This document shows positions 16,193 through 24,332 of a DNA stretch of 64,000 bases, piece after piece. Every line of letters starts with the position of its first letter. The first letter of the stretch is position 1. The stretch is from assembly GCA_963792705.1 (NCBI GenBank), contig CAWBXD010000015.1:248001-312000 (forward strand). Reading direction: 5' to 3'. Position numbers and translations under genes: made by a program. Source of the DNA: JBBQVS01 sp963792705 (lineage in GTDB: Bacteria; Chloroflexota; Ktedonobacteria; Ktedonobacterales; Ktedonobacteraceae). The notes under the pieces are model-generated. The model was not told the DNA's origin. It searched no databases and saw nothing but the letters and a program-made list of their open reading frames with translations.

Positions 16193-18244
16193 CTACGGAC
16201 CTTCTAGTGTCAGATGCATTGTATTCATGCCGTGTTGTGCTTCATACTGCACATCTATACGAATAATACGGCACATCGTATGTTGACCACTTCCTCCAGG
16301 GGCCATGCTGTCTATCAACGTTATACAGTCAAGAAGTTGTAGTGCAGGATTGAGTGGAATTGTAACAGTATGTGTGCTGTTAGTACGTACCTCCTGTGCC
16401 ATAAGGAAGGCTGCTTTCTGGTTACATTGCGCCGTTGTCGTCAACTTTGGGTCCACATGATGTAAAAGTCGTTCAAGCCCTATCAAGTGTAAATGTGTAT
16501 CATCATATGCTTCTGCGGTCGTCAGTGCTTCAGGTAATCCACCTAGTGGTGGCTTGCCAGTAACAATAATATGATTGGCTCGCTGATCATTACTCCCAAA
16601 GCTTACTGCCTCAATTTCGGGCTGATAGCTCCACACAGATGGATCATCTACAGACAGTTCATGGAATTGCATAACTTCATTTTGATCTAAGAAGTACGAC
16701 AAACCGTAGATTGTACATAACTCGTTCAGTGCGCTTCGATATGAAGAGCCTGCTTGTAGCGCAAAAGATGAGACCAGTTGACTTATTTGTGAAGTTGTGG
16801 GGAGCGAGAGGGAAAGCAAACCAGCATTGGCACACACTTCCGCAATGAGAAAACCCAGTGTTTGATTGGTGTATACATTTTGGTAACGAGCGATAAGATC
16901 AAGTGTGCGCGACTGGTCACTTCCAACGAGTAAGAGATGATTTTCTACAGGTGAGCGTACAAAACGAATTTGCTCTATATGATAAGTACCAGTTCTCACA
17001 GTATCATTCGTGCTTGGCGGCGTCCCAACTTTGTAGCCTTCGCTAAGGATAAGCGAGGAATTCAGTCCTATGGGTTGATATGTTGTCGGGGTAGTTACAA
17101 AACTGTTGAAAACACCTTGCGCGTTATCTATTAGCACTTCCAGGTGGGCAGGTTTCCCAGGCAGTTCAACATGCTGATACGATAGGACTGCGTTTGAAAG
17201 ATCGAGGTATTGAGCAGTATTTGTCACTTGAAACATGTTCGCGCGATAGACAGTAGAAAGCGATGCAAGGTATGTACAGGGTCCAGCACCGCCACTAGCG
17301 GGTGTAGGAAGCGCGATGAGAACGACGCCATAAGACGAGGACAGATCGGGTAGAATAGTACCACTTGACCAATGCATAAGATCAACCGATTGTCGCAAGC
17401 GCGGATAACTATATGTTGAGCCAGTGAGTAGCCCCAAATCGAACTCAATAGAGGTAAGTGTATAGATGCCGTTTGTCAACGAAAGACGAGGAGCTGTGCG
17501 ACCAATAGCATGAGTTGTCGCGGAGGCAATGGCAAAGCCTCTATTCCAGACAGAAGTTGCTGGTGAAAATGTACAGGTTGTAAGGGTATAGCTGTCGGAG
17601 TACACAAGGGTATAAAGCGTTCCATTCCAAGTGGCGGCAATTCCTGCTCCGGTGGATAATGTTGCAAGCGTCCAGGTAGTAAGCGACGACCATGTACCAG
17701 CAGCATAAAAAGAACATCCAATCGCATCACCACCACTGATATCATAGATGAAGAATACATCATTATTTCCTGCGCTTCCGATACCCTTAAGTAATGCACC
17801 TCCGGGCGGTGTAAGCACTGTAACAGGACCTGTCCAGGTTCCACCGTTATTTGTTGAAGTCCAGGCAAAAATGTTACTACCACCCGTCCCACGTTGAGCG
17901 AATGCGCGCAAGGTGCCATGCGAATTAGAGACAGCGCAGCCTCCATCTTGAAACATTGTGCCTGACGCGCCAGGGAGTGAGGTCCAAGAAGACCATTGTA
18001 AGGCATTCGTGGGATCAGTGATGCGTTGCACTTGAAATGAGGAGGTAAAGCCATTGCGTGTTACTTGCACACGAATGATACTATTGTCATTAGCGACGCA
18101 CACATCATTTAGGGCATCGGCAGTACCGGGAGTTTGATAAGGTGCATAGTGGGTGACTTGGTCTTCGACGATAAGCGTAATTGAGGGGTGACGTGTTGTG
18201 CTATCAAGGGCTGCGGAAAGCGCGGTGTCGAGAGAACGAACCAT
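16193..18244 (-). CDS. Orphan phage-tail-like protein with propeller-like N-terminal half
   Basis: 683 residues from ATG 18244, supported by GAAAGG upstream; an ATG at 18295 is less likely. The first 35 residues (SLDTALSAALDSTTRHPSIT, then LIVEDQV) look like the opening of siphophage minor-tail proteins. Residues 40-330 contain repeats such as TSTNNGGTWTGPVTVLTPPG, as in sialidase or BNR-type propellers. The C-terminal 330 residues resemble tail-hub proteins: LIARYQNVYTNQTLGFLIAE, ANHIIVTGKP and LNPALQLLDCITLID. No other phage gene is nearby, so it may be a domesticated or cargo protein. Function not established. Confidence 0.55.
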   Translation of the reverse strand: MVRSLDTALSAALDSTTRHPSITLIVEDQVTHYAPYQTPGTADALNDVCVANDNSIIRVQVTRNGFTSSFQVQRITDPTNALQWSSWTSLPGASGTMFQDGGCAVSNSHGTLRAFAQRGTGGSNIFAWTSTNNGGTWTGPVTVLTPPGGALLKGIGSAGNNDVFFIYDISGGDAIGCSFYAAGTWSSLTTWTLATLSTGAGIAATWNGTLYTLVYSDSYTLTTCTFSPATSVWNRGFAIASATTHAIGRTAPRLSLTNGIYTLTSIEFDLGLLTGSTYSYPRLRQSVDLMHWSSGTILPDLSSSYGVVLIALPTPASGGAGPCTYLASLSTVYRANMFQVTNTAQYLDLSNAVLSYQHVELPGKPAHLEVLIDNAQGVFNSFVTTPTTYQPIGLNSSLILSEGYKVGTPPSTNDTVRTGTYHIEQIRFVRSPVENHLLLVGSDQSRTLDLIARYQNVYTNQTLGFLIAEVCANAGLLSLSLPTTSQISQLVSSFALQAGSSYRSALNELCTIYGLSYFLDQNEVMQFHELSVDDPSVWSYQPEIEAVSFGSNDQRANHIIVTGKPPLGGLPEALTTAEAYDDTHLHLIGLERLLHHVDPKLTTTAQCNQKAAFLMAQEVRTNSTHTVTIPLNPALQLLDCITLIDSMAPGGSGQHTMCRIIRIDVQYEAQHGMNTMHLTLEGP

Positions 18245-18386
18245 GTGAGGAGCCTTTCTTAGAGGGGGTAAGTGGAAGAGAGAAGACATAAGCAAGCAGA
18301 GGGTGTTTGCTTATAGGAAGTATACCTAAATTTTCGGAAGAATACAAGCGTCACACATTGAGATTTTAAAAAATGTGTAGTACATT

Positions 18387-18414
18387 TTGTAGAGTTCCGT
18401 TTTGGTGGTATGAT
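18387..18414 (+). promoter_or_regulatory. Candidate promoter before the 18.4-kb gene
   Basis: TTGTAG (18387-18392), 16-base spacer, TATGAT (18409-18414). If used, transcription would start within a few bases of the GTG at 18423, leaving almost no leader. Confidence 0.3.
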
Positions 18415-18422
18415 GGAGGCAA

Positions 18423-18797
18423 GTGGAAGAGAACAGCCGAGCAAGAAAATTGGATGCAGCTATACTGCTCGTGAGTGGAAGCATAATTCATATGCTACTT
18501 ATCTATCCGAAAGAGAGAGCGATAATGGCACAACCACAAAGACCTGTTTATCTATCTTTAGCTGGTACAAGTCTGTTGTGCCTGCTTATTGGTGTATTTC
18601 TATTTGCAAGGAAGCGTTTAACGAAATCGACGCCCTCAAAGGTCGTAAAGCACTCAGTGAAGACTTCTCCTGAAAGCTCGCTCTCATATTGGACAGAGGA
18701 TAAAATGCAACAGGCTAAACCTGCTTCTCTGCCGGTGATTGATGAACATCCGCGAGGAAAACGCCCTTCACGCTCCTCTCATTCAGACCAGGTTTGA
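18423..18797 (+). CDS. Hypothetical membrane protein preceding the protease
   Basis: 124 residues from GTG 18423; an alternative start is ATG 18525 (90 residues, MAQPQRPVYLSLAGTS). One clear membrane helix LAGTSLLCLLIGVFLFARKR, and with the long start a weaker earlier one (DAAILLVSGSIIHMLLIY). The tail is hydrophilic and Ser/Lys-rich. The stop falls just before the protease start, so the two are probably one operon. Not recognised as a family. Confidence 0.45.
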   Translation: MEENSRARKLDAAILLVSGSIIHMLLIYPKERAIMAQPQRPVYLSLAGTSLLCLLIGVFLFARKRLTKSTPSKVVKHSVKTSPESSLSYWTEDKMQQAKPASLPVIDEHPRGKRPSRSSHSDQV

Positions 18798-18814
18798 GAA
18801 AAGCGAGGAACCTA

Positions 18815-19798
18815 ATGCAGCGATTATATGGCTTCGTTCTTCATCCCCTAACTGGCAAAGTCTTTCTTTGTGTACTTATCAGTACCTATGTCGTGTATTT
18901 GGTAGCTGGGGCAAATTTTCTGTCTTCATCGTTGTTAGCACCCTCTATAAAGATCAGTGAACACGTAATACAGGCAAATTCCAGTGATATTCTTAGACAT
19001 TGGACTGTTGCAACTATGAACAGTGCTACTGACGCTGATGAGTCAGTTACTTCTACTTCCAGTTTGACACAGGAAAGTAGGAATCAGAGTCCAGGTAAAT
19101 CAGTTCAGCAACCGGGTCAACCTCCACTCGATAAGAGTCTCCCATATCCTCTTTCAACCGTTGGAAAAGTCTTTTTTACCAACGCCTTCGGGCAAGACTC
19201 CATGTGTTCAGGTACCGCTGTCACAAGCCGCAATGGTAGCGTGGTTGACACGGCAGGTCATTGTCTCTACTGGTATGGTGATTGGGTGCATAACATGGTC
19301 TTCTGTCCGCTCTATGACCACGGCAACACTCCTTATGGTTGTTGGGCGGCTCGTGATTTAGAGGTTCCCTCCGATTGGATAGATGCCAAACCCAACGACT
19401 TCCATCATGACTTTGGCATAGCTATTGTTTCCCCCAATAGTCAAGGTACACTAACTGATGTAGTTGGAGGAGCTGGCTGGGCCTATAATCAGCCAGCCAA
19501 TCAACCCTTTTATGCCTATGGTTATCCAGCAGGATATCCTTTTGATGGTCAAACTAGGGCATCTTGCGAAGACTCGCTTGGCACGCTCTGGCCGCATGGG
19601 GAAGGTAGCGTAATCTCTATTCCTTGCGATATGACTGGTGGCTCAAGTGGTGGTCCGTGGTTTATTCTGATCAAAGGCAACTGGTACCTTAACGGGCACA
19701 ATGATTTCATTAGTAGTATGCAGCCTAATCATATGTTCTCGCCCTATTATGATGCTACGTGGTACGCGCTTTACAACAAGGCTCAAGCGGCAAACTGA
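18815..19798 (+). CDS. Trypsin-like serine protease, membrane anchored
   Basis: 327 residues from ATG 18815 (GCGAGGAA upstream). An N-terminal hydrophobic helix (VFLCVLISTYVVYLVAGANF, about 16-35) acts as signal or anchor; then 80 Ser/Thr-rich residues; then a chymotrypsin-fold domain. The catalytic triad is visible: His in DTAGHCLYW, Asp in HHDFGIAIV, and Ser in TGGSSGGPW. The pattern resembles the glutamyl-endopeptidase/V8-like branch (CSGTAV near the start of the domain). Several cysteines may form disulfides, consistent with an outside location. Natural substrate unknown. Confidence 0.85.
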   Translation: MQRLYGFVLHPLTGKVFLCVLISTYVVYLVAGANFLSSSLLAPSIKISEHVIQANSSDILRHWTVATMNSATDADESVTSTSSLTQESRNQSPGKSVQQPGQPPLDKSLPYPLSTVGKVFFTNAFGQDSMCSGTAVTSRNGSVVDTAGHCLYWYGDWVHNMVFCPLYDHGNTPYGCWAARDLEVPSDWIDAKPNDFHHDFGIAIVSPNSQGTLTDVVGGAGWAYNQPANQPFYAYGYPAGYPFDGQTRASCEDSLGTLWPHGEGSVISIPCDMTGGSSGGPWFILIKGNWYLNGHNDFISSMQPNHMFSPYYDATWYALYNKAQAAN

Positions 19799-19850
19799 CT
19801 CAAAAAGGTGAGATACATGTCAGAGAAATCATAGGGGTGGCGAGATGAGG

Positions 19851-19892
19851 AGAAAAAGTATCTGCTTCCTTTGTCAGAGGAAGCAGATACTT
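19851..19892 (-). terminator. Terminator of the arsM end of the arsenic island
   Basis: A perfect 15-bp stem (19856-19870 with 19878-19892) and 7-base loop. Read on the minus strand it ends in ACTTTTTCTCC, so it terminates transcription coming from arsM, whose stop is at 19932. Confidence 0.75.
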
Positions 19893-19931
19893 GTGGAACA
19901 CCTTCTCCGCTAAATTTATGAAGAAGAACAC

Positions 19932-20885
19932 TTACGCATCATTGGGCTTGCGCGCACGAATAAATGCGCTCACAAACTTCCCTTCAACCGCTTGTACCTC
20001 CGACTCTGAAAGGGCCGTAAGAGAAGCATTTGCCCCACTTGCAGCAAGATCAGGAATTGAATACCGACGCGTCACCTCAAACTCAACCTGCGTAAATCCT
20101 GCCGCATTGAGCAACTCACGATAGGTCTCTTCCTCTAATGCTCCGGCAATACACCCTGCCCATGACTCTAAATCAGCACGCAGGACTGGTGGGATGAACC
20201 CCTGAAACACAATATCGGAGACCGCAAAGCGACCCCCAGGAGTCAGGACACGATAAGCTTCCCGTAACACCTGGCCTTTGTCTGCCGAGAGATTGATGAC
20301 GCAGTTGGAGATGACGACATCGACACTTTTTTCGGGGAGCGGTAGAGCTTCAATAATGCCCTTGAGAAACTGGACATTTTCAATGCCTACCTCGGCGCGG
20401 TTGCGTTCGGCAAGTTCTAACATCGGATCGGTCATATCAATGCCATACGCGAAGCCGGTCGGTCCAACGCGCTTTGCTGAGAGGAGGACATCAATCCCTC
20501 CACCACTGCCCAAATCAAGCACCTTCTCTCCTGGTTGCAGTTCTGCCAGTGCCGTTGGATTGCCACAGCCCAGAGATGCGAGCGCAGCGGCGAGAGGAAG
20601 TGTTCCTAACTCTGCTTGACTATAGAGGTCCGAAGTCACGGGATTGCCATCGTGCGTCTGCGGGGTGCAACAGGTGGTATCACAACAGACGGCAGCTTTT
20701 GGTTGCTCTACCGCCTTCGTCTCAACAGCGGTTTGCACGTCTGATGTGCAACAGGTTGGACCACAACATGCATCCGGTGCGTGTGGTTGCTCTGTTCCCA
20801 AGACCTGTAAAGCCGTCTTTGCGTATCGTGTACGGACCTCGGTTCGTAATTGCTCATCGTTGGTTGGAACGGTTGTCATCTTCAT
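19932..20885 (-). CDS. arsM: Arsenite methyltransferase
   Basis: 317 residues. Uses SAM to methylate As(III) to methylated and volatile arsenicals. The methyltransferase core shows VLDLGSGGGIDVLLSAKRVG, GIDMTDPMLELA and SNCVINLSADKGQV, the last with a conserved arsenic-binding Cys; a further Cys lies in ESWAGCIAGAL. The N-terminal 80 residues are unusual: two copies of a CC-x3-CC motif, CCGPTCC and CCDTTCC, about 35 residues apart. It is the last gene of the ars group on this strand, 95 bases after sigZ. Confidence 0.92.
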   Translation of the reverse strand: MKMTTVPTNDEQLRTEVRTRYAKTALQVLGTEQPHAPDACCGPTCCTSDVQTAVETKAVEQPKAAVCCDTTCCTPQTHDGNPVTSDLYSQAELGTLPLAAALASLGCGNPTALAELQPGEKVLDLGSGGGIDVLLSAKRVGPTGFAYGIDMTDPMLELAERNRAEVGIENVQFLKGIIEALPLPEKSVDVVISNCVINLSADKGQVLREAYRVLTPGGRFAVSDIVFQGFIPPVLRADLESWAGCIAGALEEETYRELLNAAGFTQVEFEVTRRYSIPDLAASGANASLTALSESEVQAVEGKFVSAFIRARKPNDA

Positions 20886-20980
20886 TTCCCTTTCGCGTTT
20901 GTAATTCTCGTGAGGTGCGTCTGTTCACTCATTGCTTCCTATAGAAAGAGACACAGGAGTTTCAAAAAGGACGCGTCCCT

Positions 20981-21559
20981 TTACCTGCTCCCTTGAACTC
21001 CTGTCTCAGCTCCACAGCATTGGCATCGCGGTTGATAGTCAATCACATGGCCTCGACGGTCCAGTTCAAAGTGGCAACAGTCCAGTAATTGCTGCTTGAG
21101 CCTCTCTCGCGCACGTTGCACACGGGATTTTGCTCCTGAAAAAGATAGCCCCAGTCGCTCACCAAATTCTTTCTGCGTCAAGCCCTGATATTCTGTGAGG
21201 ATCAATGCTTGTCGGTCCTGCTCTGGTAGGTTGCTCACCATTGCTCGCATAGATGGAAACAACTCCGTGGCGATATCATCGTCGGGCAAGGCTTCTGGCA
21301 ATGCCAACACCTCTGGACTTTCCAATGGGACCATCGGTCGCTTGCTGCGGTACGAATCAATAATGGCATTGCGCGTGATCTGGTAGACCCAGCTTTCCAG
21401 CTTTTTCACATCGCCCAGCGTCCCGATATGCTGGTGAATCTTAAGAAAAACCTCTTGTAGCACATCCTCCGCTGTTGTCTCGTCTGCAACGCGTCTACGA
21501 ATAAACTGCTGCAAAGGGACATGAAAAGCTTCCCACACATGTTCCGTTGTCAGAGACAT
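20981..21559 (-). CDS. sigZ: SigZ-type ECF sigma factor with Cys-rich tail
   Basis: 192 residues from ATG 21559 (AACAAGG upstream). Region 2: AEDVLQEVFLKIHQHIGTL and LESWVYQITRNAIIDSYR. Region 4: LPEQDRQALILTEYQGLTQK, FGERLGLSFSGAKSRVQRAR. The C-terminus carries LLDCCHFELDRRGHVIDY, which is typical of SigZ, followed by PRCQCCGAE. The clustered cysteines could bind a metalloid, so the sigma factor may itself sense arsenic; this is inference. SigZ genes are often found beside arsM. It lies between a broken flavoprotein and arsM. Confidence 0.85.
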   Translation of the reverse strand: MSLTTEHVWEAFHVPLQQFIRRRVADETTAEDVLQEVFLKIHQHIGTLGDVKKLESWVYQITRNAIIDSYRSKRPMVPLESPEVLALPEALPDDDIATELFPSMRAMVSNLPEQDRQALILTEYQGLTQKEFGERLGLSFSGAKSRVQRARERLKQQLLDCCHFELDRRGHVIDYQPRCQCCGAETGVQGSR

Positions 21560-21604
21560 ATACCTTGTTCTCCTCTCATTCTTGTTCTCTGCTAGAAGAG
21601 ACGA

Positions 21605-21975
21605 AGTTCTACCCAAAGGGACGCACTACTGAGTGCGCGAGTTCTGTCGCTGGTCATACTCCAACAGCAACCAGCACAAGATCAGCACGTCGCTCAAAGC
21701 CATCTATTCCCAGGACATGCACCTGCTTGTCGGACAAACCCTCCATACGTTCTACCTGCATCAATGGAACAACCTCAACGGAATGACGTTCCAATTCAGC
21801 GCGGACGAATGCGGCATGTTCGACAGAGAGATAAAACGAAATACCACACACTGTAGTTGGGAAAGGCATCCGCGAGAACAATGGAGACCTCAGCCAAAGG
21901 ACCACATTCTTTCGCTCGGAGTGCTGCACTGATGCCTGCGTCACTGCCACCGATGATGGAAGTCCTGTCATTGTC
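21605..21975 (-). pseudogene. Remnant of an FAD/NAD(P)H-dependent oxidoreductase
   Basis: Pieces of one protein can be read across frames. The FAD-binding start IIGGSDAGISAALRAKECGP and LADAFPNYSV is in one frame; CGISFYLSVEHA is in another; ADLVLVAVGV then meets a TGA where the family has Arg, followed by PATELAHSV. The sequence is therefore a shortened pyridine nucleotide-disulfide oxidoreductase (CoA-disulfide reductase-like) with at least two frameshifts, an internal deletion and a nonsense codon. Such flavoproteins occur in ars operons. It starts right at the end of the channel-ArsC gene. Confidence 0.7.
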
Positions 21976-23311
21976 CTTCTCCTTCTGTACGTGTTCGTTG
22001 CTGCATTCGCGCTTCCTGCGTGCCTTTGGGAACTGATGACAGTTCGTGCCCATCCACGAACGCATTGAGACGTGCAGCAATCAGGTCGCGAACATGCCGA
22101 AAGACCGCAAGTCGCTCCTCTTCCGTACCGATGGCTCTACTTGGATCGGGAAAGCCCCAATGGACTTGGCGTTGTGCATTGGGAAAGTAGGGGCATTCTT
22201 CAGCCGCTTCATCACACACTGTGACGACTAGATTCATTGGTGGTTGGCCGATAAACGTCTCCACTCCCTTTGCAGCGTGTCCTGCTCGCTCACTGATATC
22301 GACGCCGAGTTCTGCCATGACTCTGATGGCGAGCGGATGCACCTGACGGGGATGTGTCCCCGCGCTGAACACCTGAAAATCTGGTCCTCCCCGTGCTCGC
22401 AGCAGCCCTTCGGCCATCTGAGATCGCGACGAATTGTGCGTACAGAGGAACAGGACGCGATACGGAAGGAGAAACGTTGATGGAGCGGGAATGATCGTGT
22501 CTGTCATAGGAGTCCTCTTGGAAATCGTGTGTGTAGACAACGTGTCAAGAGTGGTGTCATCTGTACGCATAGAGATTTGCTTGTGCTGTGCGTCTCGGAG
22601 CCAGCGATAGGTGTACGCGGCGACAATGGCTCCTATGAATGGAGCCACCAGATACACCCACTGGTCGGTCCAGGTAAAGCTGACTAGGGCAGGTCCAAGT
22701 GAACGTGCGGGATTCATCGAGGCACCGCTAATGGGACCAGCAAATAACGCTTCCAGCCCAACAGTTGCGCCAATAGCAAGGGCGGCCGCTTGCCCGACGG
22801 CTCGCGTATCCGTCGCCATAGCCATAATCACCAACATCAGAAAAAAGGTGAGGAGGACTTCTAGGCCAAAGGATTGCCACGCTCCACCATTGCCTGCTGG
22901 AAGCGTGGTTCCGAGGGCTGCGACGTTGCCAAATAAGAGACGAAGGCAGAGTGCAGCAAGCACAGCACCCACAAGCTGAGCGAGCCAGTAGCCCACCACC
23001 CGACGAAGTGGGAAGTGGCGTACCAGTCCAAAGGCGAGTGTCACAGCAGGATTGAAATGAGCACCTGAAAGATGCCCGAAGGCGTAGATCATTACGGTGA
23101 TGACCAGCCCAAAGACCAGTCCTACCCCCACATGCGTAATCTGCCCTCGTGAGAGAGTATCAATCATGATGGCTCCACATCCAGCAAAGACTAGGCCAAA
23201 GGTGCCAAGGACTTCTACGATGTAAGGAACCAAGCTTGTCCGTTCGGCTTGTTTAAATGCATAAGATATTGATGGTCGAGCGCGTATACGCTCACGTACC
23301 GGTATTTCCAT
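21968..23311 (-). CDS. Aquaglyceroporin-arsenate reductase fusion
   Basis: 447 residues. Residues 25-240 are an MIP/aquaporin channel with both pore motifs, HFNPAVTLAF and SMNPARSLGP, and six membrane helices. After a 25-residue Thr-rich linker, residues 280-420 are a low-molecular-weight phosphatase-type ArsC: VLFLCTHNSSRSQMAEGLLR (CX5R loop) and the resolving pair in VVTVCDEAAEECPYF. As(V) would be reduced at the inner channel mouth and As(III) would leave through the pore. Channel-ArsC fusions have been reported from other bacteria. An internal ATG at 22507 with AGAGGA 5 bases before it could also produce ArsC alone (179 residues). Confidence 0.92.
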   Translation of the reverse strand: MEIPVRERIRARPSISYAFKQAERTSLVPYIVEVLGTFGLVFAGCGAIMIDTLSRGQITHVGVGLVFGLVITVMIYAFGHLSGAHFNPAVTLAFGLVRHFPLRRVVGYWLAQLVGAVLAALCLRLLFGNVAALGTTLPAGNGGAWQSFGLEVLLTFFLMLVIMAMATDTRAVGQAAALAIGATVGLEALFAGPISGASMNPARSLGPALVSFTWTDQWVYLVAPFIGAIVAAYTYRWLRDAQHKQISMRTDDTTLDTLSTHTISKRTPMTDTIIPAPSTFLLPYRVLFLCTHNSSRSQMAEGLLRARGGPDFQVFSAGTHPRQVHPLAIRVMAELGVDISERAGHAAKGVETFIGQPPMNLVVTVCDEAAEECPYFPNAQRQVHWGFPDPSRAIGTEEERLAVFRHVRDLIAARLNAFVDGHELSSVPKGTQEARMQQRTRTEGEGQ

Positions 23312-23350
23312 GAAAAAGCATATCCTCTCAAAAATAAGTGTGTTGCTCCA

Positions 23351-24133
23351 TTACTTGTTCAACATGTTAGTGCTCATATCTCGTTCGAGGAGGATCATGA
23401 GAAAGCGAAGTCGAGTGGTCAGTTGCAACGAGGTTTGTTCAAAGGCGCGATACTGCTGCTCAACCGAGCCTGCATCTTGAGCAGGATCAGCAAAACTCCA
23501 ATGAATACGTTCAGGATCATTGGAAAAGGTGGGGCACGTCTCCCGAACGCGATCACACACAGTGATGACACGATCAAAGGACTGACCCGCGAATGTGTCG
23601 AAGTGTTTGGCATGCAGTCCAGTCGTGTCAATACCACTAGCTTCCAAAACATGGAGCGCGAATGGATGGACCTGCGTTGGAGCACTCCCCGCGCTGAAGA
23701 CCTCAAGACCCTCTCGACTCAGATGCCGTAAGAGGGCCTCAGCCATCTGAGAGCGTGCGCTGTTTCCCGTGCAGAGAAACAACACTCGTTGCCGAGGAGC
23801 AAGAGGAGGCAGTGATGACCCATCTGGAAACAAACGTAGTGCGGGATGGAGAGCTTCTCCTGCAGCTCGGTACAGCGTACTCACCGTCTCTAAATCAAGA
23901 CTGTAGTAAATAGCCCGTTCGTCAGCGGTACTTCGACGTTCTGTGACGACATGCTGATCGCGAAGTTGTCGTAGATGATACGAAACGAGATTAGGCGGCT
24001 GTCCAATCATCTGCACCAGTTCTTGGACACGATAATCACTACGAGCCAAGACGGAGAGCAAGTGCCAGCGAATCTCATGGGCGGCGAGTTTCAGAAAGGT
24101 CGGTAACGAGATTGTTGAACGCATGTTATCCAT
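23351..24133 (-). CDS. ArsR regulator-arsenate reductase fusion
   Basis: 260 residues from ATG 24133, chosen for GGAGGGATCAGT before it and because the longer frame runs through the promoter. Residues 1-85 are a winged-helix ArsR domain (LLSVLARSDYRVQELVQMIG, LVSYHLRQLRDQHVVTERRS). Residues 113-250 are ArsC: VLFLCTGNSARSQMAEALLR and VITVCDRVRETCPTF hold the catalytic and resolving cysteines. The ArsR part contains no cysteine, so classic As(III)-thiolate sensing is not possible within it; the ArsC cysteines might take over. First gene of the ars group, 39 bases before the channel fusion. Confidence 0.9.
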   Translation of the reverse strand: MDNMRSTISLPTFLKLAAHEIRWHLLSVLARSDYRVQELVQMIGQPPNLVSYHLRQLRDQHVVTERRSTADERAIYYSLDLETVSTLYRAAGEALHPALRLFPDGSSLPPLAPRQRVLFLCTGNSARSQMAEALLRHLSREGLEVFSAGSAPTQVHPFALHVLEASGIDTTGLHAKHFDTFAGQSFDRVITVCDRVRETCPTFSNDPERIHWSFADPAQDAGSVEQQYRAFEQTSLQLTTRLRFLMILLERDMSTNMLNK

Positions 24134-24193
24134 ACTGATCCCTCCAGAGTGCTCCTTGTGTACTGGTATCTCGTCGGAAGTGCTAAGTATGTT

Positions 24194-24222
24194 ATTATAG
24201 ACAACAATATATATTCCAACAA
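24194..24222 (-). promoter_or_regulatory. Promoter and likely operator of the ars genes
   Basis: Minus strand: -35 TTGTTG (24222-24217), 17-base spacer, -10 TATAAT (24199-24194). The spacer contains the palindrome AATATATATT (24206-24215), a plausible site for the ArsR domain encoded just downstream. Confidence 0.65.
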
Positions 24223-24278
24223 GTTCTACCTTCTCTGTTTGACACATACTTCTCTTTGAATGTATGCTAACTTTATGC

Positions 24279-24297
24279 TACTTCATATTGTGAAGTA
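24279..24297. repeat. Inverted repeat between divergent ars and DsbA-like genes
   Basis: TACTTCA-TATTG-TGAAGTA, a perfect 7-bp inverted repeat with a 5-base centre, 36 bases before the DsbA-like start. It may be an operator for the downstream gene. Confidence 0.5.
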
Positions 24298-24332
24298 ATA
24301 GGTTGTCCCGATACATACTGAGGAGTACATTC

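Noticed and set aside
24134..24247. N-terminal extension of ArsR-ArsC
   Set aside because: The extra 38 codons cover the consensus promoter and ribosome site of the gene.
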